Origin: Cyathus striatus
Lineage: Eukaryota > Basidiomycota > Agaricomycetes > Agaricales > Nidulariaceae
DNA length: 64,000 nucleotides
Direction of reading: 5' to 3'
Assembly (NCBI GenBank): GCA_025738555.1
Contig: JAOVFP010000001.1
Location: 4,340,001 to 4,404,000, forward strand
Under the pieces are notes generated by a model, which saw only the letters and a list, made by a program, of their open reading frames with translations, searched no databases and was not told the DNA's origin. This document shows positions 1-12,407 of this stretch, piece by piece. How positions within the stretch are numbered: position 1 is the stretch's first letter; each line of letters opens with the position of its first letter. Both the position numbers and the translations under genes were made by a program.

Positions 1-1264
1 ATACCAATAAGTTTGGGTTCAAGCATGTTTGGGAGGTTTGGTATGTCGTACTTATGATAATTTTATAATCACAGTACTGAAATGATGTAGGGTATACCAG
101 GTATATTACGGGTTAATGGTGTGCCCTTGGTACGCGTATAGTCAAACCATGATCAGTGAAGTCTCACCGCTATCACAAATGTTGGCAAACCCATAATTGG
201 TTCTACTGAGAAACAAGCTAAACATACGTATAGGTTCCTATTTTTTGCCTTGTTTTCCGTCGTTGGGAAAACCTCTGCATTCATTGGACCTTTGGTCTCT
301 AGTGCCATCATCAACGCCTCGGGAAACAACGATAACATGCCATTTGCTTTTTTATTCGGTTTGTAAGTCGTCACCTTTTTTGCATGGTCTTAATAATCGA
401 TTCACTTGCACACTCTTTTAGGGGATTTTTCAGCACACTCTTTCTGTGGCTGGTAGACGTAGATAAAAGTCGACTGGAGTGCGACGAGTTTGTTTTGGCA
501 GAAGGAAAGCTAAATGTCTTTAACCACGCTGACATGATGTAGCCTTCGAATGCTACGAATGGAAAAACATAGGCTTGGCCCTAGTAGTAATGGTTTATTC
601 GGCTATGTCATTTGTTTTAAGGGTACATTCGTATAGACGTTACAGCTACTTCTCCAACTCCAACAAGTAGCTGTTACCGCCAGGAGCATACTGTTATGGC
701 GGTGTGTTAATAGCTTTTGAGGAGCCAATATTACATTATGTTTGGGTGTTCACCACCGAAGCTCTGGAAGGTATTTTTCCCCAAGAAGACGGTTTGGACT
801 GGCAGGTGCTGTCAGTCAATAACAATAGGTTCTTCTGCGATGCGAGAAGGGCTGAGAAGGGGTGGAAATGAGCGTAGAAGATGCCAGGAATAGACATGGC
901 AGACACGCTATTGTGCAAATGCCAGGAAGAGCCACCGATCGACAATTGTCTTTATGAAAGCGATCAGGTGATCTCAGGAATAGTTAACAAGGATGGAATC
1001 CTTTCAGTTTCAGGCTCTCATCGCAATGCGGATGGTGATCGATTGATCCCCGCTTTCTGTTCTCTTGTTATTACGCCAGTCCAAGTCATATGCATACGCC
1101 CGCACGGAGTTACAGCGCCTTACTCAGAAATAGATCCTTACAAGTTAGAACAATTAACAAATGCCTGAAGTAACCTCAACCCACTTATCCACAATAGCCC
1201 ATTTCTTTTTGTCTTTCCATTTGCCTAAGGAGTCTTCCGATGTATATAGTGTACTAGGAGGAAC
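1..1264. other. intergenic left edge, no gene resolved
   Basis: I could not assemble a convincing gene here. Short open frames exist on both strands (for example + 881-1168, about 95 codons), but none has a recognisable domain, a spliced continuation or fungal-protein-like composition. The right part probably holds the promoter and 5' leader of the arrestin-like gene that starts at 1265. Confidence 0.4.
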
Positions 1265-2910
1265 TTGAAGCCTCTCCCTACTCCTCTCATGGACGTCTCG
1301 TCCCCACCCCGCTACAGGAGATATTCCACCAGAGCTGGTCTGGCACCATCCTCTGGACCGGAGCTTCCCCCATATACCCGACGCAATACTCTTTCCCAGC
1401 CTGTTGCTGTACGTCGTGAGCCCACTGAGCACTTATTTCAGGTGTCAGATGGAAGGAGCAAGCCTTGGATAACGCTGAAGGTGTACAGTAGCGCAAAATC
1501 CTCGAAGTCTCTGCCGACGTTTTTCGAGAAGGAAAACATCAATGGTCAGCTAGAGATTCACGCTGAGAAAGGTGACTCTATTCAAGCAATCACCGCTAAT
1601 GTAATAAGTATACTTGAAAACCCTTCGGAAATTGTGCTAACAAGCATTTATATAGATTACCGGCCGTGTCATAACTGGCGCGCACTCCGACGATTCTTTT
1701 ACATTCCTTAATCACACTCTCCCTATCTGGTCCAAGTCTTCCGATATTCCACGTATTCCATCACCTTCAGAAGGAGCATCCAGTAGCAAACTTCTAGGAC
1801 ACTGTATATGGCCTCTCTCTATTGCAATCCCTAAGGATGTTACTATTCCTACAGGACCTAGTGAATGTCGGACGTTCCGTTTACCGGAAACCTTTTTGGA
1901 ACGACATACACGAGTTAGTGTCCAGTACGACCTAACAATATTAGTTAGCCGAGGCTTGCTTCGTGCCGACAGCAAGTGTGTGCACTATTATTTCGATCTG
2001 CCGATTACTTACACTGCACCAGAATTAAGACAGCCTTCGGCTATGTTCCAAGTTCACGGCCAGATGCCCCATCTATATACCGCCAGCTCGCGTACCAACA
2101 AGGCACACCACTTCCAGGTCCTTCATCTGATCCCGAAGGCTGGAAAACTCTTCGACCCGTTTCAGCAAGAGGCACAATAGGTAAAGGTCACAGAGTTGAG
2201 GTCAAATGTACAGTAAGGATTGCTCTTCAAGATACTATTTTATTTGCGATACTTACTCGGAATTTCTTGACACAGTTATCCCTAGCCAAGCCAGTATGTG
2301 TATATTATGCCTTTGGTGTTTTATCCGATGTTAAAATTGAACTCACAGCTGTGCTACACTCGCGGCAGTGTTATTCCCTGTTTTCTCAAGTTGGAAGGTT
2401 CCGACTCTCCAATTCTTGAGGCTTTCTCAACACCTGGCGCTGTTTTGCTAGTTTTAAGGAGGCATGTCAGATTTTACAATAAAACATCTTCATCACGAAG
2501 GGATGTTGCATGGAACGAGTCGATTGAAGACATGGGAACAGGAGCCTGGTGGCCTTCTTCGGAAGGACGAGATGCGTGCTGCCGATATCTGGAAGGCGAA
2601 ATACGTCTTGCCAAAGACTTAAGGCCTTCATCAGAAATGGGACATTTTAGCATCTCTGTGAGTTCCTGCTTGCCCGATTTCGATTTTAGTATATTGATTT
2701 TCTGCTTAGTACTCCGTTGGCCTTTGTTCCTTCAATGTCAACAGTTTCGTTTCTGAATCCTTGACGCTTTTATCAGAGCCTGTAGAAATTGTCACTATGC
2801 ATGCACGAGGTCCGCGACCTCGTGTTTACTCTCCTCCTGCTTATGAAACAGCTTCACGAGAAATCGATGATTTCTACGCTGCTATGCATAACAACTTTAA
2901 CTACGCATGA
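1265..2910 (+). CDS. arrestin-like trafficking adaptor with PPxY motif (copy 1)
   Basis: Alpha-arrestin-type protein. Family members recruit Rsp5/Nedd4 HECT ubiquitin ligases to plasma-membrane transporters and trigger their endocytosis. I read introns at 1601-1655, 1976-2022, 2213-2275, 2294-2348 and 2658-2709; removing them gives one frame ending at the TGA at 2908-2910. The N-terminal region has a PPRY motif near residue 11. The middle contains GYVPSSRP, then LAYQQGTPLPGP and DPEGWKTLRPV, followed by an arrestin_C-like CYTRGSVIP segment. The C-terminus carries a clear PY motif, YSPPAYET. Every block has a counterpart in the next gene, so the two are tandem paralogs. The start is taken at the first in-frame ATG; the second, at 1289, is also possible. 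Confidence 0.8.
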
Positions 2911-3243
2911 CATCACCATGAACGACCGGTTATCGCTCTCGTTTTGCTATCTGTTGCTATCTGATTGCGGATACTTGTGCAGGTCATTTATCCTTTTACT
3001 CTTAGCAGTATTTTGTAGCTTTATTATTTATCCCGCCTTATCTTGCATTGATGTATAATGTGTATACCACACTAATAATACCCCTTCTATACAGACAGGT
3101 TCAATTTAATGATACGGTGGTGGTGAGAAGTGATATCCTCCTTCGTGTGAATGTACATTGGAAGTTTGAGTATAAATCAAACGTATGTAGTGTGAGCGAA
3201 TGAATACGACGCGCTATTCCCCACGCTAAGGTCGACGTTAGCG
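2911..3243. other. spacer between the arrestin-like paralogs
   Basis: This stretch is non-coding. A TATAAAT-like box lies at about 3171, roughly 73 bp upstream of the next ATG, and may be the core promoter of the second arrestin-like gene. Confidence 0.35.
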
Positions 3244-4721
3244 ATGCCGGCGAATGACATACTTCCAAGCTACGAATCGGCTAGGATAACGAACTCTCTA
3301 TCTTTTCACCATTTTGGACTTGAGAATTATGGCAAAAAGTGGCTGTCTCTCGAAGTTAAAGGCCGTTCCACAGGTGTATCCGGATCTTCATTTGGTTTTC
3401 TGCAAGGTGACCCTGTTTCTGGAACTGTGGGGCTCCATCTAGACAAACCAGAAACAGTAAAAGGTGTTGTCATATCTGTGAGTTGTGATGGAGAATATTA
3501 TCTACGTGTGATCATCTGACCTAAGGTCTAGATACGAGGATCAACAACGTTTGTAGGCCAAGAAGAAAATCGCTTCTTGGACCTTGAACAGGTACTGTGG
3601 ACCCCGAGTGATGCAGGAAGTTCGAAGATAACAGGTGTAAAGACCTGGTCATTCCAATTTGATCTTCCTGCAGATGTTCGAGTGGGAGGGAAATCATACA
3701 CCCTTCCGCCTAATTTCTCGGAGCGGGCGAGTGCCGCATATATCGACTACAAGCTTATAGTTACAGTTCGCAGAGGCATGTTCAGAGTCAATCAGACGTA
3801 AGCTACATCAGTCTCGAAATTAAATTCCCGGTTATCATGATGGTATTTTATCTATGTAGACTGGCTGTAAATTTCTCTTACCTTCCCTCGTCCACGGCTG
3901 GGGTGCCCTCTACTTTAAGGACATTAGCATATGAGAAAGGGACACAGTTGCCAGGACCGGCAGTGGATCCTGATGGTTGGAAAACCCTGTCTCCAGTTAA
4001 ATTTTCCGGTACTCTGTTCGGGACGAAAGAAGTCGAGTTGGAGAGCTTATTGTCAATAGGGACTCCAGTATGTTCCAGATATCCGATAGGATTTCTATGG
4101 TTGAAACATGTTTAGCTTTGTTACGCCCTGGGATCTCCTATCCCATTAATGTTAACTATTTCAGGAGAAGAAAAGCAAGCCTTGGACGTAGTGGCTAACC
4201 CTATTTCCATTCAGCTCCATTTAGTTCGATCTATCATAACAGGTTCAGGAGCAACAGAGGAAAAACTTATACTCACGAGAACAGACAATATTTTCCGACA
4301 AATACTCGCTCGCGCGTATTTCTGGCCTACAGGGGACATGGGTGGTACAGAGAGACAGTTTCAGGGTGAACTTGAGGTATCCAACACATTGAAACCAAGT
4401 TTCACGTTTCCAAACTTCACATTGCAGGTTGGTTCGACTGAGCTCGCTAGGATAATTTGTATTCACGTCTCTTCTCAGTACACTCTTGAACTGATGCCGT
4501 TCAAAGCCACTGGATTTACGCCACTGCTGGTCATACAAAGAAATGAAGGCCCCTTATTATCAGAGGCAGTAACGTTTGCTACGAAACAATCCGCAGGTGT
4601 CAATCCCCGCTCCTACGCACCCCCCGGGTACGAGAGACCGCCCGAAGTCGACTACAATAAGTCTGTGGGGCTTTTAGAAAATGGAAACCAGAGATTTTAC
4701 CACCATCATCCAGGATGGTAG
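3244..4721 (+). CDS. arrestin-like trafficking adaptor with PPxY motif (copy 2)
   Basis: Paralog of the preceding gene in the same orientation, and the expected partner of a Nedd4/Rsp5-type ligase. Introns at 3478-3531, 3798-3859, 4068-4115 and 4428-4478 join a single frame. The N-half has PSYESARI and GDPVSGTVGLHLDK, the typical arrestin_N pattern in which cargo adaptors modulate the strength of a beta strand. It continues with VISIRGSTTFVGQEENR. The C-half has FSYLPSST, LAYEKGTQLPGP, DPDGWKTLSPV and LCYALGSPIPLMLTISG (arrestin_C). A PY motif, YAPPGYERP, sits close to the C-terminus. The last intron is 51 nt and open in frame, so its retention would add 17 residues rather than truncate the protein. 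Confidence 0.85.
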
Positions 4722-4774
4722 AAAAGGCTGCGAACTCGTAACATCTTCTTTTCTGCAATGAACGATATGTACTT

Positions 4775-5880
4775 TTATTCAATAATATCACTGCCCAGTG
4801 ACATAAGTAGCATCAATTCGAACGTATCGTCAGCTTGCCCTGTTTCCTTTCCGTATGCACCGACTCCGTGGAGTAAACTGTCGTCTTCAGACGGAATATC
4901 CCATGAATATGACTGCGGTCGGCGTCGAGCAACAAAAATGAAAGTTCTGTCGTCAAAATCCAACCCAACGTGGTACCAGCTTTCAAGGTCTTTTCGTTTA
5001 CGTTGAAGGACTGGCACAAACTCGAACCATAAGCCGAAAGCCGACCAAAAGGGTGTCTCCTTCAAAAGACTTCGTATCTTGTAAGATATGACTACGGTGG
5101 GTGGCGAAGTGCAGCGATGTCGGTCACAGTTACTGGATGTGAGATGAATTAACGTGCGAAGGAGAGGTCCTAATAGCTCGGGAAAATAAACCTGTGTTCA
5201 TTTCATCAGAAAGATCAATAAATGAATATACGAGCTCGACACGTGTACCAAGTCGCTACATATTATGTGAGTCAAAGGCCTTCCTTTCAGATATTTGTTC
5301 TCCAGGTTCACAACATGCTGGATATTTCCCCATGAAAGCGGAAGTACAGATATGTTGGAGTGCTTCGAATTCGAACTCTGAATAAAGGCTCCGAGGTTAT
5401 CCTCTAGCATGGGACACACCTATGAAGGATTAAGTATCGAGGAAGTCATACAGCGATAATCTCACCTCCGGTAAATCAGTAACAATAAGAGTATCTTTGG
5501 AACAATCCAAAACTTCAGCAATGAAAGCACTAAGCATGCCTGTTCCTGCACCTAATTCAATCATTGTAATCGGGCCTAGAGATGTGTCTGAAGGAAGAAA
5601 AGGTGGGTCGTAATCAAACTGAGTACCCGGAGAAACATATAAAGCCAGTGCATAAGCTGCCTCCCTATTAATTTGTTTACAAACTCCGGCTAACTGAGAA
5701 TGGTATTGAACAATATGATTACCATACTCTACCGGCGATGCCGTATTTTCGAATGGCGCATTCCTGAGCTTGGAGACTGAACGCAAGGTGACCTGGTAAC
5801 AGCACATTTTGAGGAGTGAAAGGCTTTATGTCCAAATTTGGCGGAAAGTTTGGATCAGTGTTCTGAAAATTTAGCGACAT
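4775..5880 (-). CDS. SAM-dependent protein-lysine methyltransferase, METTL21/EFM type (Methyltransf_16)
   Basis: Predicted cytosolic class I methyltransferase of the family that methylates lysines on translation factors and chaperones. Exon 1 runs 5880-5723 and starts MSLNFQNTDPN. Splicing 5722-5665 yields GRVWEAAYALALY, the conserved W-x-A entry to the domain. Motif I is MIELGAGTGMLSAFIA, followed by the acidic post-I segment VTDLPEV. Next come the CPMLEDNLG helix and the signature SDLVYFPELLGPLLR, which is restored by removing the intron between the 5240s and 5190. The protein ends at 4775. All elements expected of the family are present. The exact substrate cannot be told from sequence. 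It is divergent from the carrier gene at 6190. Confidence 0.8.
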
Positions 5881-6189
5881 ACTTTACGATAGAGAACTTG
5901 CTGAAGAAAGGGGCAGAGATCTGTGATCACTGATAAGTATGTAACCTTGTGGAAGCTTGTGGACGGATATGTACTATTTGCACATATTATGATTGAAGGG
6001 TATCATCCCTAGCAGAAATGCCCAATTCACGTGCCTAGCTTTCAAGCGGGATAATATTAACACTGACAGGTCTCCGGTACCTCAATACCGGAAGGCCGAT
6101 CGTATCCACTCTGCGTCCAATTCTGCACCTTGGCCCATCTTATTTATCCCTCTGTCTCTCCTTACTCCTTCCTCCCATCTGTCTTCTCA
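5881..6189. promoter_or_regulatory. divergent promoter region, methyltransferase / peroxisomal carrier
   Basis: About 310 bp separate two divergent start codons. Pyrimidine-rich tracts precede the + strand ATG (roughly 6140-6185), a common feature of fungal core promoters. No specific operator was recognised. Confidence 0.4.
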
Positions 6190-7516
6190 ATGTCTGCACT
6201 TTCGAAACCTGTACAACAATTGACACCTTTCGGCGCTGCACTGGCAGGTGCCCTTGGCGGTTGCTTTAGCACAGCGTAAGCGTATCCGTTCCACTCACTT
6301 GAAGGTTCACCCATGCTCTTGTAATCAGTGTCGTATATCCCCTTGATGTGTATGTTTCTTTGATTTTTTTTTGTTAGATCTCAAGTTGACGATTTGAAAG
6401 AGCAAAGACACGCATTCAAGCTCTTCCTTCTGACTCCAAAGGCAAAAACAAGAATGAATTATCAATGATGTCTGTGCTTTTGAAGGTCTATAAGTCAGAA
6501 GGAGTCACAGGGCTCTATCGTGGTTTTGGAGCGACTATGTTAAACACGTTTTCAATGCGTGGGTGGTTATCCTTTCCTCCACTAGATTTTGATATGAATG
6601 CTAACTCAGTGCAGAATACGCATATTTCTTTTTTTATTCGTTTGTTCGAAATTCGTATATAAAACGACTTACGAGTAAATTACCACCCGGATCCAAATTG
6701 CCTCCATTATCGACAGCTGCTGAACTGTTACTCGGAGCCGTTGCAGGAGCCCTGGCTCAAATATTTACTATCCCAGTGTCAGTAATCGCTACTCGACAGC
6801 AAGTTGGCCGGGTATCACTACCGGGATTAAACCAGGGTGAGAAGACCGACGATTCATTCTTCGGAGTGGCCAGGGAAATTATTGAGGAGGAAGGTGTTAC
6901 TGGGCTGTGGTTAGGCATAAAGCCAGGTCTAGTCCTCACGGTCAATCCCGCTATCACGTATGGTGTCTTTGAGCGCGTGAAAAATATTGTTTTATTGGCG
7001 AAGGCGAATGCAAGCACTGGCGGTAAACTATCGCCTTGGTTATCATTTATAATTGGGGCTCTAAGCAAAACGTTAGCTACGGTGGTACGTCTGCGATATA
7101 CTTCCCTTGAAACAACTCCCCTAAGTTAAAGTATTCTTCAGGTCACTTACCCATATATCATGGCCAAAGTCCGCATCCAAGCACGTAGTGCTGACTCAGA
7201 GGACGCCATCGAGCGCCATGAACGGGTGCCCCCTTGCAATTGTTACCATCACGACAAGCGCAAACACGTCGGTGCCCTCGACATTTTGCTTAGGGTGTGG
7301 AGGCATGAAGGTTTGAAAGGGTGGTACCAGGTAAACTTTACATTTTTTTAAGTTTAGAGGACTTATTTATATATATATCTTTCTTAGGGAATGCAAGCTC
7401 AAATTACGAAGGCTGTGTTATCTCAAGCGCTCTTGTTTATGTCGAAGGAGCAATTCGAACATTGGGCTTTAGCGATCATGATGCTTGCAGCAAGAATGTC
7501 TACAAGATCGATTTGA
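6190..7516 (+). CDS. ANT1: peroxisomal adenine nucleotide carrier (Ant1-type mitochondrial-carrier family)
   Basis: Member of the SLC25 family. Ant1 homologs exchange cytosolic ATP for peroxisomal AMP to fuel fatty-acid activation in peroxisomes. The spliced product has three carrier repeats. Repeat 1 holds YPLDVAKTRIQA, assembled across two introns after GALGGCFSTA. Repeat 2 holds IPVSVIATRQQ. Repeat 3 holds TYPYIMAKVRIQA. Family-specific stretches also match yeast Ant1: YFFFYSFVRNSYI after helix 2, LTVNPAITYGVFERVKN, GALSKTLATVV, and GMQAQITKAVLSQALLF at the end. The length, about 330 residues, is normal. The start MSALSKPVQQL was chosen because it lies just before the first membrane segment. 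The sequence strongly favours the Ant1/PMP34 branch over mitochondrial ADP/ATP carriers. Confidence 0.85.
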
Positions 7517-7893
7517 GCCTTGTCGCCTTGTTGTATAATACATGGATGCCTTGAATCTATTGAAATAGTTAAATACTACTTACTAGGAGATTCATGTTGG
7601 CACACGGCTTCAAATACTACATGCATACCCTGTGATTGTTAAATTGCACTTATAGTAAGATGGCACCCTGGTAGTACCGGATTCTGAATACTTTCCAGCT
7701 TACTGGCTGATACCAGAAAAATAATTTAGAGGTTTAATAAGTCAGAAACATACTTTTATTTTTGTTATTATTATTTTACCACGTGATTTTCTTACGAATC
7801 TTGGAAGAGGTAACCTGTTACCTCAGTTAAGTAGTACTAAACTACAGTGCAACTGCGTAAAGCTCCTACTAGTTATACCGTTTAAAATAATCT
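7517..7893. promoter_or_regulatory. spacer and probable Arp10 promoter with CACGTGAT site
   Basis: Non-coding, AT-rich sequence. It contains a CACGTGAT motif at 7780-7787, about 110 bp before the Arp10 start codon. The same core recurs in several other intergenic regions of this window. Confidence 0.4.
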
Positions 7894-9893
7894 ATGGCTG
7901 ACACCACACCGACGACTCCACGCGCAAAACCAACTTTTCAGCCCACGACGCCTGCAACGTCTCGCGTCACAAATACGAACGTAGTACACCCTTCTCCACA
8001 TTATACCACTACCAGAAGACATTCTTTATATGGAGTTGAAGATCGCGTTGTTATAGATCCAGGCTCTTTGATATGGAAAGTTGGATTTAGTGGAGAGGGT
8101 AGACCACGCGACGTGTTCTATGCAAGGGAGAAATGCGCAACACCTTTGTGGAATCTTTCCAGAGCAAATGATGCTGCAGAACGCGCAGAAGATGACAGGC
8201 TACTTGACATTTGGCTTCAGACGTGTCTAAGATCGGTGTTTCACGAGTGCGTGAGCCATATACTTTTGAATACACTGCCCATAATCATCCACATAGCTCG
8301 TTATTAACAGATCCTAAAGCAAGAAAAGTAATTTTGGTCGAACATCCTTTACAACCGCTTTATATAAAAGACATGATTGCTCGGATATTATTCGAGAATC
8401 AGGTGAGATCATGAAGTTCTGATGCTATTCTTTGAGTTATTTAGAAGACAGGTACCCTCTGTGTCTTTTGCCTCCAGCCACCTATTATCTCTCTTTGCTG
8501 TTGGTAGAATCACTGGGTTAGTGCTTGATTGCGGGTATCTAGAGTCTGTGGCTCTTCCGGTATAAGCTTGCCTCCTCTTTCATATATCTGCTAATTGTGA
8601 TATACAGATTTTCGCAGCAAGACCGCTATATCCACAACTACGAACTACACCACTAGCAGGAGCTCGATTAAATTTGCATTTAAAGGCCCTTCTCCTAATG
8701 TTTGGGACCTATCTTCCACCTCCTACGTCTCTGAGTTCCGCAGTAAATATTCCAGTTGCAAACCGCTCTACTCGTATACCCGACGAGGTACTGAATGATG
8801 CTGTCATTGAAGAAATTAAGACTCGTTGTTGCTTTGTTGGACCAACTTTACGAGATGACCTTGAAGTTCGAGGAGGCACGCCAGCCGACGATTATGGTTC
8901 AGAAATGGATATCCTTCCAAGCGAAACCACCCAGTCAGAATCGGACTTCTCTCATGCTGGTTTAGAAAGTACAGTTTCATCGCAACACGAATCTTCTGAA
9001 TTCTCCGTGATTTCTAATCCGCGAAGTGTAAGTACCCATGGACATAGACAAGACGACTATCTGCAAGCATTAGCGGCGATGTATCGTCGCCATTCTAGCT
9101 GTACTGACCTGAAGATGTCCGTCATCCCGCCTTCTAATCAGCAAACCGGGACTGGACGGGGAACCCTGATTATACCTGGATGGATAAGGGAGAGGGCTGC
9201 AGAGGTTTTATTCGAAGGCGGTGATGTAGATGAAACCAGTCTAGCTGAAACAATCTTAGATGTCCTACTGAAGGTAATAATATCTGTTGTTGGTATGTAG
9301 CTGCTTGTAACTAATTATTTTCAGGCGCCTGTTGATCTACGAAAGACTCTCGCGTCTTCTATATTGGTAACCGGCGGCACTGCAGCTCTGCCGGGCTTCA
9401 TTCCACGTTTACACAGTGAACTTCTGCGCGCAACTGCTCCCCCTTCGACACCAAACGACGGGCAGCCAGAGAAACGTTTGTCACCTCAGTTCGATAAATA
9501 TGCTTCTTTACGTCCTTTGGTACCGTATTTTGCTATTTTGAATAACCCTTCACCACCACCGCCCACATCAAGTAGGGCAGGGGCAAATGCAGGGAAGGCA
9601 CCTGCATTTATTCCCTCGACGCTGGCATGGATAGGAGGTTCCTTGGCCGGGTGATTCTCTCCCTTTCTTATATTAATATTCTTCGACCTTATCATCTTTC
9701 CAGATCGTTGAAAACTGGAGGTGTTGAGATATCACGAGAGAAGTGGGATGAAGAGGATTTCGATGGAGAAAATGAAGAAAGTATGGATTATATCACAAAT
9801 TCTCCATCTCGTCCGCGCAGCATCCTTCCAGATTGGACCCGAGCGTCTTTGCCAGTAGGAGCACCAACTGCTAACATAACAAAGATTTCCTGA
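7894..9893 (+). CDS. ARP10: actin-related protein Arp10 (dynactin pointed-end complex)
   Basis: Actin-fold protein of the Arp10/Arp11 class, which caps the pointed end of the Arp1 filament in dynactin and so supports dynein transport of nuclei and vesicles. After a short Pro/Thr-rich tail the first ATPase strand reads VVIDPGSLIWKVGFSGEGRPRDVF, the Arp10 version of the actin phosphate-1 loop. Splicing of the intron near 8247-8297 gives LRSVFHDSLLTDPKARKV and then EHPLQPLYIKDMI. The actin-like VLDCGYLESVAL (phosphate-2 region) lies at about 8520-8560. A late ILVTGGTAALPGF corresponds to the adenosine motif. An acidic, Ser-rich insert occupies about 8890-9130. The final exon begins near 9703 and ends at 9893. 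It is convergent with the PX-PB1 gene. Confidence 0.8.
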
Positions 9894-10108
9894 ATATAGG
9901 GTTTATTTATGAATTTAAATGATATATATTGCTTGTGATTTACTGACATAAAGGCCGTAAATATTGTAGAGATCGTAAGACAAAAATAACGAATGTGAGT
10001 GCAAATCCACTAATGGCGCACAATGGTATTCAGAAGGGTGAAAAACGAAAAAGTAGTTGGAGAACGAATATTGTCAACTCTTCGAAATAAAAAATAATTT
10101 GACCATTG

Positions 10109-12407
10109 CTATGATGGAGATTCTAATATGTGAAGTATCAGTTTATTAGTACCCGAGACCCCCACAATCTGATCCCACTCGGACTGCGAGTTGATACACT
10201 TCATTTCAACTCTTTCAGCGACAGAGGTTACAGATGTGGAATGAGTGCGCCCCTGGGATGAGTTGCTTGAAACCAGATTCGGAAGGACGAGAGCTACCGT
10301 AAAGTTATGGGACAGCGGAACCCCCTCTTGCCCAACAAACTTATTATAGATACGCTGGCGTAACTCGTTAAAAGTCACACTGCAAGGAACACGTAACATG
10401 ATGATGGCATTGTTATGTGCTATCTTAATAGAAAGTGATCCATCCCTTGTTGAACATTCGCTGGTCATTGAGATAGAGTAAGGACTGGAGAAGGTGGATG
10501 TGACTGGGGATGCTGGGACTGAGGTAACCAGACTGGACAATTGATCAACAGTGTTATACGTTAGAACATTTCCCATTGGCGTTTCTGGTCGACTGTCTGG
10601 AGCATCTGGAGTGTATGATGCAGGCCGAGGAAACTCGTCTAGAGATAATTAGATGGTATAAGCAATTTAATGAGGATATGAGCTGACCTATTATTGCAAT
10701 CTCTTCATCGATGTCTGACCAAATATCATAATCAGACAATGACACGGGGACAGAAGCTCGTGGGCGGCCATTGCAAGGGGTCTGGGATGGTAAATTTCCT
10801 CGAATGACGGCCGTCGCTGAGTCCGTCGTCATAAAAGTAGCAATGCTTGCTGTAGAAGCACGGTATGGGCGTCCAGCAGGAGAGTCAGAATCTGGAATAT
10901 ATAAATTTAAACCTTCCAGAATAGTTGCTGTAGACATCGTGGTTTGCCATGACTCTCGGAGGCCACGTTGCGAAGATTGCATAGGAGTAGAATTATTATC
11001 GTCCTTACCAGGAAGTGAATCTACCACTTTAGGTGGTGAGATAAATATTTGGCACTGTCGATTGGCCCGGCTTATCCTCTTATTTGTTGATGGCGATTTC
11101 AGGTGAGGTTCAACATATAGCCCATCTTCAGGTAAAGTTTCTAACACCGACATAGGTCGATCGTTAGGATCAGCTTGATGGTGCGGGTTATAACCAAATA
11201 CTATTGGAAACTCGTCGGCGATGACGGGAGTACTGGAAAGCGAACAGGTATCACTGCTCCCGTCAGAGCGACTCGATGAGGAATCCGAAGATGTAGTAGA
11301 AAGAGGGCGACGTCGGCGCTGAGATCGATTGACGATGGCTATTTCATGGTCCATACTGGATCTACCAGTACTTGGCGGGTATAGAAATCCCTCAGTAATG
11401 CCACTGCTTGCCACAGAATGTGGTCGACCAGTGGAGCTAGAGACTGTGGACTTCACTGGCGATCCATTATCCGGAGACCGGGGAAGGGGGTGCATCCTTG
11501 GTCTAACATTGGGATCATCCGGTAGGCTTAGGTTTGAAGAGGAGAAGTAGGACGAGAATACACTACTTGTGATAGAACTGCGCGGAGTCTTACCCTTCTT
11601 CTGTTTCTCGACGAGGTCGCTGTCGCGCCGCCAATAACCAAAAAAATCAGTGACCACGCGGTCGGAACGAATTTCTTGTATCAAGCTAGGCATATCCTCT
11701 CTGAATAAGGTTCCCACCATGGCTTCGATTTCAGCTTGACGCTGTTGAATCGTCGCCTGACTAGCTCGGAAAATAGTCCCTTTCTTGGTAAGACGAGGAA
11801 CGATTTCGTGAATATCTTGTGCAACTGAGCTGGGGTCGGGTCCAGGGGGTAACGAATCCCAGGAAGATGCCATATCTTGTTTATAAAATCCTTCAAAGGT
11901 TTTCACTCCCTTCCCTTGTTGAAGGCGAAGTTTCCTCTCTCTCGCAGCACGCTTATACTCTAATTCCAGAGTATCTTGGAACCACAAACAGTCTTCCCAT
12001 CGTCTCCATACTTCATATTCAGATGCTGACTCTCTAGATGATACTGATCTTCTATCAGGGGAGATAATTGGGCAGATACGCATTCCATAGCTATAACTAC
12101 TCCCTATCGCAAAAAAAAAAAAAAAAAAAAAACTTAATGAAAGAAGTGTGGACAAGCGCAAAAATCGGCACCTTGCTTAGTGGGAGGCAGAAACTCGATC
12201 ACAAATCTAGTTGGCGCAGCTCGGAGAACGGCTCTCTTGTAGTGCTGCAACGGCATATAAGACAGATACGACATGAAATAAAAATCACTCACTTCGAAAG
12301 ATATTGGCCCGTCTTCAAACCCAGGACCATTCTTAGAGACAAGGCGATGAGAAAACTTTACGACTCAGATGGCATAGGCTTACAGGGTGGTCAGTAACGA
12401 GCATCAT
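10109..12407 (-). CDS. PX-domain and PB1-domain scaffold protein
   Basis: Likely phosphoinositide-binding scaffold. Exon 1 is tiny (MMLVTDHP, from 12407). After two further introns the PX domain reads HYKRAVLRAAPTRFVIEFLP and continues with YEVWRRWEDCLWFQDTL, the R-x-W-x-D PX pattern. It then runs through PRLTKKGTIFRASQATIQQR to VVTDFFGYWRRD. A long Ser/Pro-rich linker follows, about 11600-10720. After an intron near 10680-10630 the C-terminal 130 residues form a PB1-like fold: SLSIKIAHNNAIIMLRV at its start and SEWDQIVGVSGTNKLILHIL as the last strand. PX plus PB1 is the tail architecture of yeast Bem1/Scd2 polarity scaffolds, but no SH3 domain is visible here. Family-level assignment is fairly sure; function is inferred. 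Confidence 0.7.
12111..12132. repeat. A22 homopolymer (T-run before a splice acceptor)
   Basis: A run of 22 A on the + strand reads as a T-run on the minus strand, directly before the acceptor GCGATAG of the PX-PB1 gene. It is the polypyrimidine tract of that intron and a likely length-variable site. Confidence 0.8.

Noticed and set aside
881..1168. 95-codon open frame on + strand upstream of the first arrestin-like gene
   Set aside because: No domain, no spliced continuation, and only a weak chance resemblance to an arrestin strand.
12068..12397. Open frame with a Lys run across the A22 tract
   Set aside because: It translates the reverse of an intron polypyrimidine tract in the PX-PB1 gene.
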